From DASQMT01 sp963835735 (GTDB lineage Bacteria; Actinomycetota; Thermoleophilia; Solirubrobacterales; Solirubrobacteraceae), in contig CAWIGP010000003.1 in the NCBI GenBank assembly GCA_963835735.1, forward strand, positions 395,096 to 459,095: DNA of 64,000 nucleotides. The letters are read 5' to 3'. Each line of letters begins with the position of its first letter. Position 1 is the stretch's first letter. The position numbers and the translations under genes were made by a program. The notes below the pieces were generated by a model that was not told the origin of the DNA, made no database searches, and saw only the letters and a program-made list of their open reading frames with translations. Below, one piece after another: positions 52,892 through 61,853 of this stretch.

Positions 52892-53914
52892 TCAGGCGGC
52901 GGCGCGGAGTTCGACGTGTCGGCGGCGCAGATTCAGGGACTGGATGGCCGGCGGGACGTATGCCTGGTCGAGTGTGCCGATGTCGGTGCCGGGCGGGACG
53001 ATCTCGTCGATGCGGTCGAGGATGTCGTCGCTGAGCGTGACGTTCATGCCGGCGAGCAGGTCGTCGAGATGGGTCATCGTGCGCGGTCCGATGAGCGCGC
53101 TGGTGACGGCGGGGTGGGTGATGGCGAAGGCCATCGCGAGGTGGGTCATCGGGAGGCCGGCTTCTTCGGCTAGCGGGATCAGTTGCTCGACGGTGTCGAG
53201 GCGGCGTTCGTCGCTGAAGGCGTTGAGGAAGCGGGCGCGGACGACGTCTGTTTCCTGTCCTTTGCGGACGCGGCCGGTGAGCATGCCCTGCCCGAGCGGT
53301 CCCCACACGAGGATGCCCATTCCATAGCGCTGCGCGGTCGGGAGGACTTCGCGCTCGATACCGCGGTTGAGGAGGGAGTAGGCCGGTTGCTCGGCGCGGA
53401 AGCGTTCGAGGCCGCGGCGCTCGGCGATCCAGTGGGCCTCGACGAGGTCCGACGCGGGCATCATCGAGGACCCGATAGCTCGGACTTTGCCGCTGTGGAT
53501 GAGGTCCGAGAGGGCGGAGAGCGTCTCTTCGATGTCGGTCTCGGGGTCCGGTCGCTGGATCTGATAGAGGTCGATGTAGTCGGTTTGCAGCCGGCGCAGC
53601 GAGTTCTCGACTGCCTTGACGATCCAGCGTCGCGAGGCGCCTTGCTGGTTGGGATCGTCGCCCATCGGGCGGCTCACCTTGGTGGCGAGCACGACGTTGT
53701 CGCGGCGGTTCTTGAGCGCTTTGCCGACGACTTCTTCGGAGTCGCCGTAGGCGTCGGCGGTGTCGACGAGGTTGATGCCCGCGTCGAGCGCCTTGTGGAT
53801 GATCCGGATCGAGTCCTCGTGATCGGGGTTGCCGACGGACGAGGCGAACATCAGCGTGCCCAGCGCGTACGGGCTGACCTTGATGCCTGTGCGGCCGAGG
53901 GGTCGGTACTGCAT
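52892..53914 (-). CDS. aldo/keto reductase with His-to-Gln change
   Basis: TIM-barrel oxidoreductase of 340 residues. LGRTGIKVSPYALGTLMF, the catalytic Asp/Tyr in DTADAYGDSEEVVG and Lys in LATKVS are present. The usual catalytic His (YQIHRPD) reads YQIQRPDPE. NADPH-binding residues lie near SALIGPRTMTHLDDLLA. Such a change can alter activity, as the Glu variant does in 5-beta-reductases. It diverges from a tetR gene with two operators between, and is probably its target. Confidence 0.88.
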   Translation of the reverse strand: MQYRPLGRTGIKVSPYALGTLMFASSVGNPDHEDSIRIIHKALDAGINLVDTADAYGDSEEVVGKALKNRRDNVVLATKVSRPMGDDPNQQGASRRWIVKAVENSLRRLQTDYIDLYQIQRPDPETDIEETLSALSDLIHSGKVRAIGSSMMPASDLVEAHWIAERRGLERFRAEQPAYSLLNRGIEREVLPTAQRYGMGILVWGPLGQGMLTGRVRKGQETDVVRARFLNAFSDERRLDTVEQLIPLAEEAGLPMTHLAMAFAITHPAVTSALIGPRTMTHLDDLLAGMNVTLSDDILDRIDEIVPPGTDIGTLDQAYVPPAIQSLNLRRRHVELRAAA

Positions 53915-53965
53915 GTCGTGCTCCTTGGTCGGGGTGAGCGTTCCTGTGCCGTACACTGGCTTATG

Positions 53966-54007
53966 CGGAATGCCATTCCGGAAATCACTATACGGAACGC
54001 GATTCCG
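53966..54007. promoter_or_regulatory. two tandem TetR operators
   Basis: CGGAATGCCATTCCG (53966-53980) and CGGAACGCGATTCCG (53993-54007) are near-identical palindromes with centres 27 bp apart. They occupy the gap between the divergent reductase and tetR genes. Arms of the type CGGAA/TTCCG are usual for small TetR regulators of this kind. Two dimers could bind and block both promoters. Confidence 0.72.
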
Positions 54008-54028
54008 GATAACAAGGACTTTGATCGG

Positions 54029-54646
54029 ATGCCGAAGAACACGACGGAGCGACAGCGCCGACAGCGGGTCGACGCCCAACGCAACACCGGCTCTCTGCTG
54101 GAAGCGGCGAAGACCGCATTCGCGACCTCCGGCGTCGACGTGCCGGCGAAGGAGATCGCCGCACTCGCCGGAGTCGGTGTCGGCACGCTCTACCGGCATT
54201 TTCCCCGGCGCTCGGACCTGATCGTCGCCGTGCTTCAGCGCGAGATCGACGCCTGCGCCGACGCAGGCCCGGCCCTCAGCGCGCGTCACGAACCCACGGC
54301 CGCGCTCACGCAATGGCTGCACCGGTACACCACGTTCGTCGCCACCAAGCGAGGGCTGGCCACGGCGCTTCACTCAGGCGACCCTGCCTTCGACGCCCTG
54401 CCCGGCTACTTCTGGGAGCGACTCGGACCCGTCCTCAGCGACTTGCTCGACGCCGCCACGTCGGCCGGCGAGATTCGCGCCGACGTCAGCGCCAAAGACC
54501 TGCTGACCGCCGTCGCGCTCCTGTGTCACTCAGCGCCGGACACAGGCCCCGACTACAGCCAACGGATGGTCGGATTGCTCATCGACGGTCTGCCCAAACA
54601 CCGAGCAAGCGCGACCGTAGCCATGCACAGCGACACTGCGGTGTAG
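54029..54646 (+). CDS. TetR-family regulator
   Basis: Repressor of 205 residues. DNA-binding helices GSLLEAAKTAFATSGVDVPA and IAALAGVGVGTLYRHFPRRS. The C-terminal ligand domain has a WLHRYTTFVATKRGLATAL start and FWERLGPVLSDLLDAA, common to the AcrR-like group next to oxidoreductases. ATG 54029 follows an AAGGA site; an earlier ATG at 53963 overlaps the operators and is less likely. Confidence 0.88.
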   Translation: MPKNTTERQRRQRVDAQRNTGSLLEAAKTAFATSGVDVPAKEIAALAGVGVGTLYRHFPRRSDLIVAVLQREIDACADAGPALSARHEPTAALTQWLHRYTTFVATKRGLATALHSGDPAFDALPGYFWERLGPVLSDLLDAATSAGEIRADVSAKDLLTAVALLCHSAPDTGPDYSQRMVGLLIDGLPKHRASATVAMHSDTAV

Positions 54647-54786
54647 CCGGCGCCGCCGGCCACCGACCGTCTCGGCCTTGACGACCGACGCGCTCGAACG
54701 CGGATGGGAGAGCGCACGCTCTCGGCAGCCTTGCTCGCCTCCGCATGAGAGGGGCTTGGTGGAACATCGGTTACCCTCACCAACCG

Positions 54787-55452
54787 ATGGCTGATGTGAA
54801 TCGGATCAGCCGGCTGGGATTCGTGAATGCGTACCTGGTGCGCGAGAACGACGGGCTGACCGTGATCGACACCATGATCGGGGGCTCCGCCGGCAAGATC
54901 ATCGCGGGGGCCGACGCCATCGGTGCGCCAATCGTCCGCATCCTCCTCACCCACGCCCACGCCGACCACATCGGCTCGCTCGACGCGCTGAAGGAGAGAC
55001 TTCCCGAGGCAGAAGTGATCATCTCGGCCCGCGATGCCCGGCTTTTGGCCAAGGACATGAGTCTCGATCCGGGCGAGCCGGAGGACAAGCTCCGGGGCGG
55101 TTACCCGGGCGCCAAGACCAAGCCCGACCGTACCGTCGAGGCCGGAGAGCGCGTGGGCTCGCTCGAGGTGATCGCGACCCCAGGCCACACCCCGGGCCAC
55201 GTCGCGTTGCTCGACCACCGGGACCGCACCTTGTATTGCGGCGATGTCTACTCGACCCTCGGCGGCGTCGCGACCTCGGCGAAGCTGAATCCGCTGTTCC
55301 CACTGGTCCTGTTCACTTGGCACCGTCCGACGGAGCTGGAGAGCGCGCGTGGGTTGCGCGCCCTCGAGCCTGCCCGGCTGGCGCCTGGGCACGGGAGGGT
55401 CGTCGAGAGCCCGCTCGAGGCGATGGGCCGGGCTATCGCCCGCGGGTCTTAG
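54787..55452 (+). CDS. metallo-beta-lactamase-fold hydrolase
   Basis: Zinc hydrolase of 221 residues, glyoxalase-II-like. Motifs in order: NAYLVRENDGLTVIDTMIGG, THAHADHIGS, TPGHTPGHVALLDH, LYCGDVYST and LAPGHGRVV. All zinc ligands appear present. ATG 54787 starts the conserved part; ATG 54745 would add 14 residues. Substrate unknown. It stands alone between tetR and a convergent hypothetical gene. Confidence 0.87.
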   Translation: MADVNRISRLGFVNAYLVRENDGLTVIDTMIGGSAGKIIAGADAIGAPIVRILLTHAHADHIGSLDALKERLPEAEVIISARDARLLAKDMSLDPGEPEDKLRGGYPGAKTKPDRTVEAGERVGSLEVIATPGHTPGHVALLDHRDRTLYCGDVYSTLGGVATSAKLNPLFPLVLFTWHRPTELESARGLRALEPARLAPGHGRVVESPLEAMGRAIARGS

Positions 55453-55577
55453 CCTGGATCCACCGCGTAGTTGTGCCGGTTCTGTCCGGTGCGCGGCCTC
55501 CGTCGCGTCACGCGTTCCTCGTCGGTTGCAGGCCGTACGACCCGACCACACGCCGCGTCGCGACCTGAAGGGCCGGA

Positions 55578-56189
55578 TCAGGCCGCGAGCTCGTCCTCCA
55601 GCGCCTCTGCGTATGCGCGCACGGACTGCGCCGCGCGCTCGACCAGCACCCGAGAGAGGCCGCCGAGAACCCCCCACGCGTCACGCAGCCGGTCCGCGGC
55701 CGCCTCGTCGGTGGGCGTGAAGCGGGTCTGGATCGTGAGCCAGGAGCCGGGCTCGGAGGAGGTCGCGTGGAGCGTCCAGCGCACCTTGACGTGGCCCGAG
55801 CGCCGGAACGCGTCGAACTCGCCGGGCGCGGCCCGCGCGCCCGAGCTCGCTCCGTCGATCCGCCAGATCAGGCCGAGCGCGAGCTGGACGGCGCGGGTCG
55901 CGGCGGGCGCGAGCTGGTCTGGGTCCCTCGGGCCGATCGCGGGCGAATCCAGGCGCGTCGGCAGCAGCGCGATGCGGTCGCTGACGTCGAGGGCCAGCAG
56001 CGCTCGGGTCGAGGGGCCGGTCAGGTCGAGCCGGTCGAGGGCGATGCGCGTGGACTCTGTGCCGGCGTCGACCGCGATCGTCAGCGAATCGGTGATGTCA
56101 CCTGCGCCGGCGCCGGGCCGGTCGCCGATGCACGGGGTGCCCGAGTCAGCCCGGTCGCTCGCCACACGCGGCCGGAAATTCCTAGTCAT
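55578..56189 (-). CDS. hypothetical protein, possibly SRPBCC-like
   Basis: Unrecognised protein of 203 residues. ATG 56189 has AGGAG about 10 bp upstream; a longer start at 56267 is also open. A low-complexity N-terminus precedes alternating strands and a final long helix (DAWGVLGGLSRVLVERAAQSVRAYAEALEDE). The strand pattern around VKVRWTLHATSSEPGSWLT and IQTRFTPTDEAAAD suggests a START/SRPBCC-like fold, but I cannot prove it. It follows the flavin oxidase gene and may share its transcript. Confidence 0.5.
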   Translation of the reverse strand: MTRNFRPRVASDRADSGTPCIGDRPGAGAGDITDSLTIAVDAGTESTRIALDRLDLTGPSTRALLALDVSDRIALLPTRLDSPAIGPRDPDQLAPAATRAVQLALGLIWRIDGASSGARAAPGEFDAFRRSGHVKVRWTLHATSSEPGSWLTIQTRFTPTDEAAADRLRDAWGVLGGLSRVLVERAAQSVRAYAEALEDELAA

Positions 56190-56307
56190 CGTCGAGTGCT
56201 CCTCGGAGGTTGTTCGCCGCCAGGCCGTAGCGGCCGCGTCGGGCGTACGGATAGGTGTTGCGGACACGATGGTGCTCCTGTTAGGGGTCGGGTCGCGGTC
56301 CCGCTGA

Positions 56308-57661
56308 CTAGCCGTGCGCGGTCAGGAACAGGCCGTCGGGGTCGACCGTCTCGCGGATCCGCTCTAGGCGCGCGAACGTCGCGGCGTCATGGAACTCTTC
56401 GGCATCGGCTGGGACCTCGACGAAGTTCGCGTACCGGCGCCCGCGCAACCACGGCCTCATCGCCCCGATCAGGGTGCGCGCATCCGCAATTGCGGCCTGT
56501 TGGCTCGCGGGGTCGGGCGCGAGCGCGAGGGCAAAGAGCACGAAGTCGCCGTCGAGCGCGGCGAGCGCGCCCGCGTCCGGCGCCGGGCGCCCGAGCGCGC
56601 CGCCGAGCTGGCGCAGCTCGGCCAGCAGCAGCGACGAGCCCGACTGCGGGCCGGCGGCGTCGACGAGCGACGCGATCGCGGCTGGCGTCGAGGGGGCCCA
56701 GCATCGCGGTGTCGCTGACCACGGGCGTGGGTTGCTCGGGGTCGGCGTGCAGCCGAGCGAGTGCGGTGGCGGGCATCCGGCCGAACGTGTCGATCTCCGG
56801 TCGCAGCGCTCGCAGCGGCGTGAGCCTCGCGGCCGCCTCCTCGTCGCTGGTGCCGAGGACGGCGCCGTCGACGGCGACGAGCTGCCGGCCGCGGATCGGC
56901 TCGGGTACGTCCGGCAGGGGCGGCAGCTTGATGATGCGTGCCGAGCTGGTCACCGCCTCAGGCGCGTTCTGCGCCCACTCAGCCCAGGCGGTCAGCACGC
57001 GCTCGCTCTCCGTCCAATCCCACGCGAGCCAGCCGGCGTAGGCGGTCCTGATCGGGAGCAGCGTGAACTCGAGCGCCGTGACGACGCCGAACCCGCCGCC
57101 GCCGCCGCGCAGCGCCCAGAAGAGGTCGGGCGCGTGATCGGCATCGACGCGCAGGAGTTCGCCGTCGGCCGTCACGAGCTCGGCGGCCACGATCTGGTTT
57201 GCCTGCAGGCCGTGCCGGCGCGCGGCCCAGCCGAGGCCGCCGCCGAGCGAGTATCCGACAACGCCCACGTTGGGCGAGGAGCCGTGCAGCGGGTACAGGC
57301 CGTGCTCGGCCGCTGCCGCGATGACCGGATCCCAGAGCGCGCCGGCCTCGACCCGCGCGATCCGGGAGGCGGCGTCGATCCGCACCCCGGACATGGCCGA
57401 CGTGCGGAGCAGAAGCGCGTCCCCGAGGTCACCGAGCGGCCCGGGATTATGCGCGCCGCCCTGGACGGCGACGCGCAGGCCCGCCGCGCGGGCGGCCCTG
57501 ACGACTTGCGCGACCTGCGCGGCGTCGCTGGGGAGCGCGACGGCGGCGGGACGCTGGTCGACCGCGAGGTTCCACGGTTGCCTGACGGCGTCGTAGTCCT
57601 CGTCGGCCGGGGTGATCAGCCGGGTCCCGATATCGAGACCCGGGAGAGCGGAACTGGACAT
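56308..57661 (-). CDS. FAD-linked oxidase, BBE-type, frameshifted
   Basis: Flavoprotein oxidase of the PCMH/BBE family, about 450 residues. FAD segments: RAAGLRVAVQGGAHNPGPLG (the His could hold FAD covalently), GALWDPVIAAAAEHGLYPLH, VGVVGYSLGGGLGWAARRHG and LRGGGGGFGVVTALEFTLLP. The frame shifts near 56690 and resumes in SLVDAAGPQSGSSLLLAEL. The C-terminal berberine-bridge segment YANFVEVPADAEEF and RIRETVDPDGLFLTAHG finish it. Divergent from a marR gene and probably controlled by it. Substrate unknown. Confidence 0.82.
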
Positions 57662-57737
57662 GCTGGCTCCTTCGGAGCGTTCTGGGGAGGGGGCTCCGAT
57701 CGGCGTTACCGATGGCTATACTGCAACAGTACGACAG

Positions 57738-57748
57738 ACAACAGTTGT
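57738..57748. promoter_or_regulatory. probable MarR operator
   Basis: ACAACAGTTGT is a perfect 5-bp inverted repeat around A, in the gap between the divergent oxidase and marR genes. Nearby CAACAG (about 57724) and GAACAATTC are related sequences. A/T-richer than its surroundings, as expected of a promoter region. Binding is inferred from place and symmetry. Confidence 0.5.
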
Positions 57749-57778
57749 AGCAAGAACAATTCTGCAGCGAACCATCCC

Positions 57779-58245
57779 GTGTCAGAACTCACACCCGAAC
57801 GCCGCCACGCCTGGCAACTGTTCTTCGAGAACGCGCGCGCGCTGAACGACCTGCTCGACAGCAACTTCGAGCGCGACTACGGCATCCCGCCCAGTGGTAC
57901 GACGTCCTAGTCCACCTCGAAGAAACCCCCGACGGGCTGCGCATGAACGAATGCGCCGAACGGATCCTCTACAGCAAGAGCGGCCTCACCCGCGTGATCG
58001 ACCGGATGGAGCAGGCCGGCCTCGTCCGCCGCTACCGCCCCGAGAACGACCGCCGCTCGATCTTCGTGCAGCAAACTCCCGACGGTCGCCAGGCGATGGA
58101 GCACGCCCGACCCCTCATCCACGCCTGGATCGAGCAGAACTTCTCACGCGCGCTCACCGACACCGACATCAAAGCCCTCACCCGCGCGTTCGAGAAACTC
58201 AGCACCCACACCCAAACCCACCGCCCAAGCCGCGACAACGCCTAA
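57779..58245 (+). CDS. MarR-family regulator, frameshifted
   Basis: Repressor of about 155 residues. GTG 57779 opens ELTPERRHAWQLFFENARAL. One base is off near 57890; QWYDVLVHLEETPDGLRMNE then leads into the winged helix (LYSKSGLTRVIDRMEQAGLV and RRSIFVQQTPDGRQAM), followed by the C-terminal dimer helix. It faces the oxidase gene. The intact ORF after the break could start at Met 57943, but that would drop helix 1, so the fuller reading is preferred. Confidence 0.82.
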
Positions 58246-58401
58246 CACCGCACCTCGCACGCGTTCGCAGACGATCGAAGCTCGTGGGATCAGGCCGGAG
58301 GATCGGCGGCGGCGGGGGTAGCGGGTGAGATGGCTTGCGAGACTGGCGTGGTGGTCGTCTCACGACGAGTGGGCGGTGATCGAGCGTCGCGGAGCGATGA
58401 G

Positions 58402-59679
58402 GTGATCCGGACTCCTGATCAGCGTCTGCGGGTGTTCGTGAGTTCCACGCTCGGCGAGCTGGCCGACGAGCGGCGGGCGGTGTCCCGGGCGATCTCGGCG
58501 CTGCGGCTGACGCCGGTGATGTTCGAGCTGGGGGCGCGGCCGTACCCTCCGCGCGAGGTATATGAGGCCTACCTGGATCAGAGCGACATCTTCGTCGGGC
58601 TGTACTGGCGGCGCTACGGACAAATCGGGCCGGAGATGCAGCTGTCGGGTCTGGAGGACGAGTTCGAGCTGTCGCGGGCGTTGCCGCGCCTGTTGTACGT
58701 CAAGGCGCCGGCGCCCGACCGCGAGCCGCGCCTCACCGAGCTGCTCGCTCGGATCGAAGGGGAGGCGTCCTATCGGGTTTTCCACACGCCCGCGGAGCTG
58801 GGGCGGTTGGTGCGCGACGACCTGGCGACGCTGCTGAGCGAGCGGTTCGCCGTCGCCCGCCTGCCGGGGCGGGCGCCGCGCGGCCCTCGTCCGCTTCCGG
58901 TGGCCGCGACGTCGCTGGTGGGGCGCGAGCGGGCGATCGAGGAGGTGGCCGAATTGAGCGGTCGGGCCGACGCGCGGCTGGTGACGCTGAGCGGCCCGGG
59001 TGGAGTCGGCAAGACCAGGTTGGCACTGGCGGTGGGGGAGGCGCTGCGTGACCGCTTTGGTTCTGGGATCGCGTTCGTGGCGCTGGCGCCGGTCACCGAG
59101 CCCGAGCAGGTCCTTGTCAGCATCGGTCGAGCGGTGGGTGCCGAGGTGGCCGGGACGGACTCGCCGCTGCAGGCGCTGGTCGATTACTTTGGTGACGGCC
59201 GGTGGTTGCTGATCCTCGACAACCTGGAGCAGGTGGTCGGCGTCGCCCGCGACCTCCAGGAGTTGCTGGTTGGCTGTCCCGGCGTTGCGATCCTTGCGAC
59301 CAGCCTGATGGTGCTGCGGCTGCGGGGCGAGCGCGAATACCCGGTGCCGCCGCTGCAATTCCCGCCTGACCCCGGAACCGTGTCGCTCGAGCCGGAGGCG
59401 GTGGCCGCCGCCCGCAACATGAGCGGCCCCGCCACCTCGGCGCCCTACGACACGGCTCGGTGGCGTGCTAAGTCGATGCCGTGGCTTTCAGCTCGTTGGG
59501 GCGGGAAGTGGGGCCGTCATGACGTCGGGCGGGCGGCCACGCTCAACCAAAGGGCGAGCAGCTGTATAGTGCGCCGATCGGTGCACTATCGCCAACGCTC
59601 GACGCGACGTTCTTCGCGCTCTCGGACCCCAAGCGGCGGGGCATTCTCGAGCGCCTGGGCCGCGGCCCCGCGACGCTGA
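58402..59679 (+). pseudogene. truncated DUF4062-NTPase regulator
   Basis: N-terminal DUF4062 domain (LRVFVSSTLGELADERRAVS, REVYEAYLDQSDIFVGLYW, GLEDEFELS), then an AfsR/NB-ARC-like NTPase: Walker A LSGPGGVGKTRLALAVG, Walker B RWLLILDNLEQV. Homology ends after LRGEREYPVPPLQFP (about 59370) and the remaining 100 codons match nothing and run through an ArsR operator. The expected C-terminal TPR/HTH regions are missing, so this is a remnant, cut by rearrangement. GTG 58402 is the likely start. Full-length relatives are large signalling proteins. Confidence 0.76.
59567..59588. promoter_or_regulatory. ArsR-type operator/promoter
   Basis: TAGTGC (59567-59572) and GCACTA (59583-59588) form a perfect inverted repeat with a 10-bp spacer. 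TATAGT (59565-59570) could be the -10 box inside it. It lies exactly at the start of the ArsR gene, as autorepressors of this family do. Confidence 0.6.
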
Positions 59680-59906
59680 GCCAGCTCGCGGAGCCGTGGG
59701 GCCTGACCCTCAACGGGATCAAGAAGCACGTCGGGATCCTGGAGCGCGCCGGCCTCGTCGAGACCGAGAAGGTGGGCCGGGCGCGCGAGTGCCGGCTAGG
59801 CCCGGCCACGACGCTCGGCGAGGCGGGCGAGTGGATCGAGGCCCATCGCCGCGCCTGGGAGGGCCGGTTGGACCGCTTCGAGCGCTTCGTGGAGCGCGCG
59901 CGGTGA
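59581..59906 (+). CDS. ArsR-family regulator, start unclear
   Basis: Winged-helix repressor of about 108 residues. DATFFALSDPKRRGILERLG, LSQLAEPWGLTLNGIKKHVG and ERAGLVETEKVGRAR are clear ArsR sequences, ending with a charged helix WEGRLDRFERFVERAR. No ATG/GTG/TTG lies in frame after an upstream TGA at 59520; GTG 59581 joins the frame if one base is missing near 59597. Its stop overlaps the SRPBCC start (GTGA). ArsR plus SRPBCC pairs are a known two-gene unit. Confidence 0.8.
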
Positions 59907-60331
59907 GCCGCGAGCTCCGCTACGAGCGCCTGATCCAGGCGTCGCCGGCGCGCGTGTTCGACCTGTTCACGAGCCCGGCGGGGCAGCGCGAGTTTTACGG
60001 CAACGACGCGCCGGGCTGGGGCGTCGACTCGCGCTGCGAGTTGCGCGTCGGCGGCGCCTGGGAGATCGCCTTCGGCCCGTCGCCGGGCGAGCTCTACCGG
60101 CACCTGCACGTGTTCGAGGCGATCGAGCGCCCTCGCCGCCTGCTGCTGGCCACGACCGAGACCCGCCTCGACGGGTCGAGGCTCGCCTTCAGCACCGAGT
60201 TCACGTTCGCGCCCCGAGACGGGGCGACCCTGATGACGATGGTCCAGTGGGGCTTCCCGTCCGACGAGCTGCGCGACGAGCACGGCCGCGGTCTGCCGCA
60301 CGCGTTCGACCGGCTGGAACGGGCGCTGTAG
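59903..60331 (+). CDS. SRPBCC/AHSA1-domain protein
   Basis: Small hydrophobic-ligand-binding fold protein of 142 residues. YERLIQASPARVFDLFTSPA, WGVDSRCELRVGGAWEIAFG and STEFTFAPRDGATLMTMVQW match AHSA1-like proteins. GTG 59903 overlaps the ArsR stop. Function unknown; co-regulated with the ArsR protein. Confidence 0.88.
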   Translation: MSRELRYERLIQASPARVFDLFTSPAGQREFYGNDAPGWGVDSRCELRVGGAWEIAFGPSPGELYRHLHVFEAIERPRRLLLATTETRLDGSRLAFSTEFTFAPRDGATLMTMVQWGFPSDELRDEHGRGLPHAFDRLERAL

Positions 60332-60350
60332 GCCTGAGGAAAGAGACCGC

Positions 60351-60923
60351 ATGGCGAAGTCCGTCCTGTACATGTCGATGTCGCTCGACGGGTTCATCAC
60401 CGGCCCGGACGACGGCCCGGGCAACGGGCTCGGGACCGGCGGCCACCGGCTGCACGAGTGGCTCGGCGAGCCCGTCTCCGAGCGGCCGCACTTCGACCCG
60501 CCGGGGCCGAGCGGGCAGGTGTTCGCCGAGCTGATGGCGACGGGTGCAGTCGTCGTCGGCCGCAAGACGTTCGACTACGCCGGACACTGGGGCGGCGACC
60601 ACCACGGCGTGCCGATCTTCGTGCCCACGCGCGGCACCCCGCCGGAACCGCAGAGCGGCTGGGTCCACTACGTGCCCGACGCCGCGACCGCGATGCGCGA
60701 GGCCAAGGCGGCCGCCGGCGACGAGGACGTGATGGTGCACGGCGCCGGCCTTGCGCAGTCGCTGCTGCGCGAGGGCCTGCTCGACGAGCTGGAGATCCAC
60801 CTGATCCCGGTCGTGCTCGGCGACGGGCGGCGGCTGTTCGGCGCAGACCGCGTCGAGCTCGAGCTGACGCGCGTGCTCGACGCGCCCGACGTCACGCACC
60901 TGCGCTACCGGGTGGCGTCATGA
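60351..60923 (+). CDS. dihydrofolate-reductase/RibD C-terminal family protein
   Basis: Protein of 190 residues with the RibD_C fold. LYMSMSLDGFITGPDDGPG, VVVGRKTFDYAGHWGG, the nucleotide loop MVHGAGLAQSLLREGLLDEL and LIPVVLGDGRRLFG are characteristic. The family binds NADPH; the substrate is unknown. GGAAAGAGA precedes ATG 60351. A partial copy of the same family follows directly. Confidence 0.88.
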   Translation: MAKSVLYMSMSLDGFITGPDDGPGNGLGTGGHRLHEWLGEPVSERPHFDPPGPSGQVFAELMATGAVVVGRKTFDYAGHWGGDHHGVPIFVPTRGTPPEPQSGWVHYVPDAATAMREAKAAAGDEDVMVHGAGLAQSLLREGLLDELEIHLIPVVLGDGRRLFGADRVELELTRVLDAPDVTHLRYRVAS

Positions 60924-61010
60924 GCGGCCGCAGGCTGATCCTGCTGATGTCGGTCTCGACGGACGACTTCGCCGGCCGCGCCGACGGGACGATCGACTGG
61001 CTGACCCCCA
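60920..61010 (+). pseudogene. remnant of a second RibD-like gene
   Basis: ATG 60920 overlaps the previous stop (ATGA) and opens RRLILLMSVSTDDFAGRADG-like sequence, the start of a RibD_C protein. After about 30 residues (DGTIDWL) homology ends, 16 bp before the ATG of the SDR gene. The remainder of the gene has been lost. It records a deletion or recombination joint. Confidence 0.66.
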
Positions 61011-61025
61011 GCATCGGAGGAACCC

Positions 61026-61853
61026 ATGTCCCAAGTCTGGTTCGTGACCGGAAGCTCGCGCGGCCTGGGCCGCGCGATCGCCGAGGCGGCACTGGCCGAC
61101 GGCGACCAGGTCGTCGCCACCGCCCGCAGGACCGCCCACCTCGACGGCCTCGTGGAGCGCTACGGCGAGAACGTGCGGCCGATCGCACTCGACGTCACCG
61201 ACCCCGAGCAGGTCCAGCGCGCGGTGCAGCAGGGCCTCGATGCGTTCGGGCGCTACGACGTCGTGGTCAACAACGCCGGCTACGCCGATGTCGCCGCCAT
61301 CGAAGACGTCACCCTCGAAAACTTCCGCGCTCAGATCGACACCAACTTCTTCGGCGTCGTCCACGTGACCAAAGCCGTGCTGCCCGCTCTGCGCGAGCGG
61401 GGATCCGGGCACATCTTCCAGGTCTCCTCGCTCGGCGGCCGCTTCGCATCACCGGGCCTGAGCGCCTATCAGAGCGCGAAGTGGGCCATCGGTGGATTCT
61501 CCACCGGGCTCGCTCAGGAGATCGCACCGCTGGGCATCCGGGTCACCGTGCTCGAACCCGGTGCGATGCGCACCGACTGGGCCGGCTCGTCGATGACGAT
61601 CCCCGAGGTCAGCGAGCCCTACCAGCAGACCGTGGGACAGATCGCGACCATGATCCGCTCCACCTCCGGGCAGGAGCCCACAGAGCCGCACCAGGTGGCC
61701 CGGATCGTACGCGACCTCGCCGGGCGCGACGACGCGCCGGTGCGGCTACTCATTGGCGCCGATGCGTACCAGTACGGTCAGGAAGCCGCCAAAGCCCTCG
61801 CCGAGTCCGACGAGAAATGGCGCGGAATCACCGAATCCGCCTCGCAAACTTGA
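61026..61853 (+). CDS. SDR-family oxidoreductase
   Basis: Classical short-chain dehydrogenase of 275 residues. Cofactor loop VTGSSRGLGRAIAEAAL, DVTDPEQV, VVNNAGYAD, the catalytic Ser in FQVSSLGGRF and YQSAKWAIGGFS (Tyr/Lys). TARR after beta-2 suggests NADP preference. GGAGGAACCC upstream is a good ribosome site at ATG 61026. The joint with the RibD-like remnant just upstream suggests that it was brought in by recombination. Confidence 0.91.
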   Translation: MSQVWFVTGSSRGLGRAIAEAALADGDQVVATARRTAHLDGLVERYGENVRPIALDVTDPEQVQRAVQQGLDAFGRYDVVVNNAGYADVAAIEDVTLENFRAQIDTNFFGVVHVTKAVLPALRERGSGHIFQVSSLGGRFASPGLSAYQSAKWAIGGFSTGLAQEIAPLGIRVTVLEPGAMRTDWAGSSMTIPEVSEPYQQTVGQIATMIRSTSGQEPTEPHQVARIVRDLAGRDDAPVRLLIGADAYQYGQEAAKALAESDEKWRGITESASQT

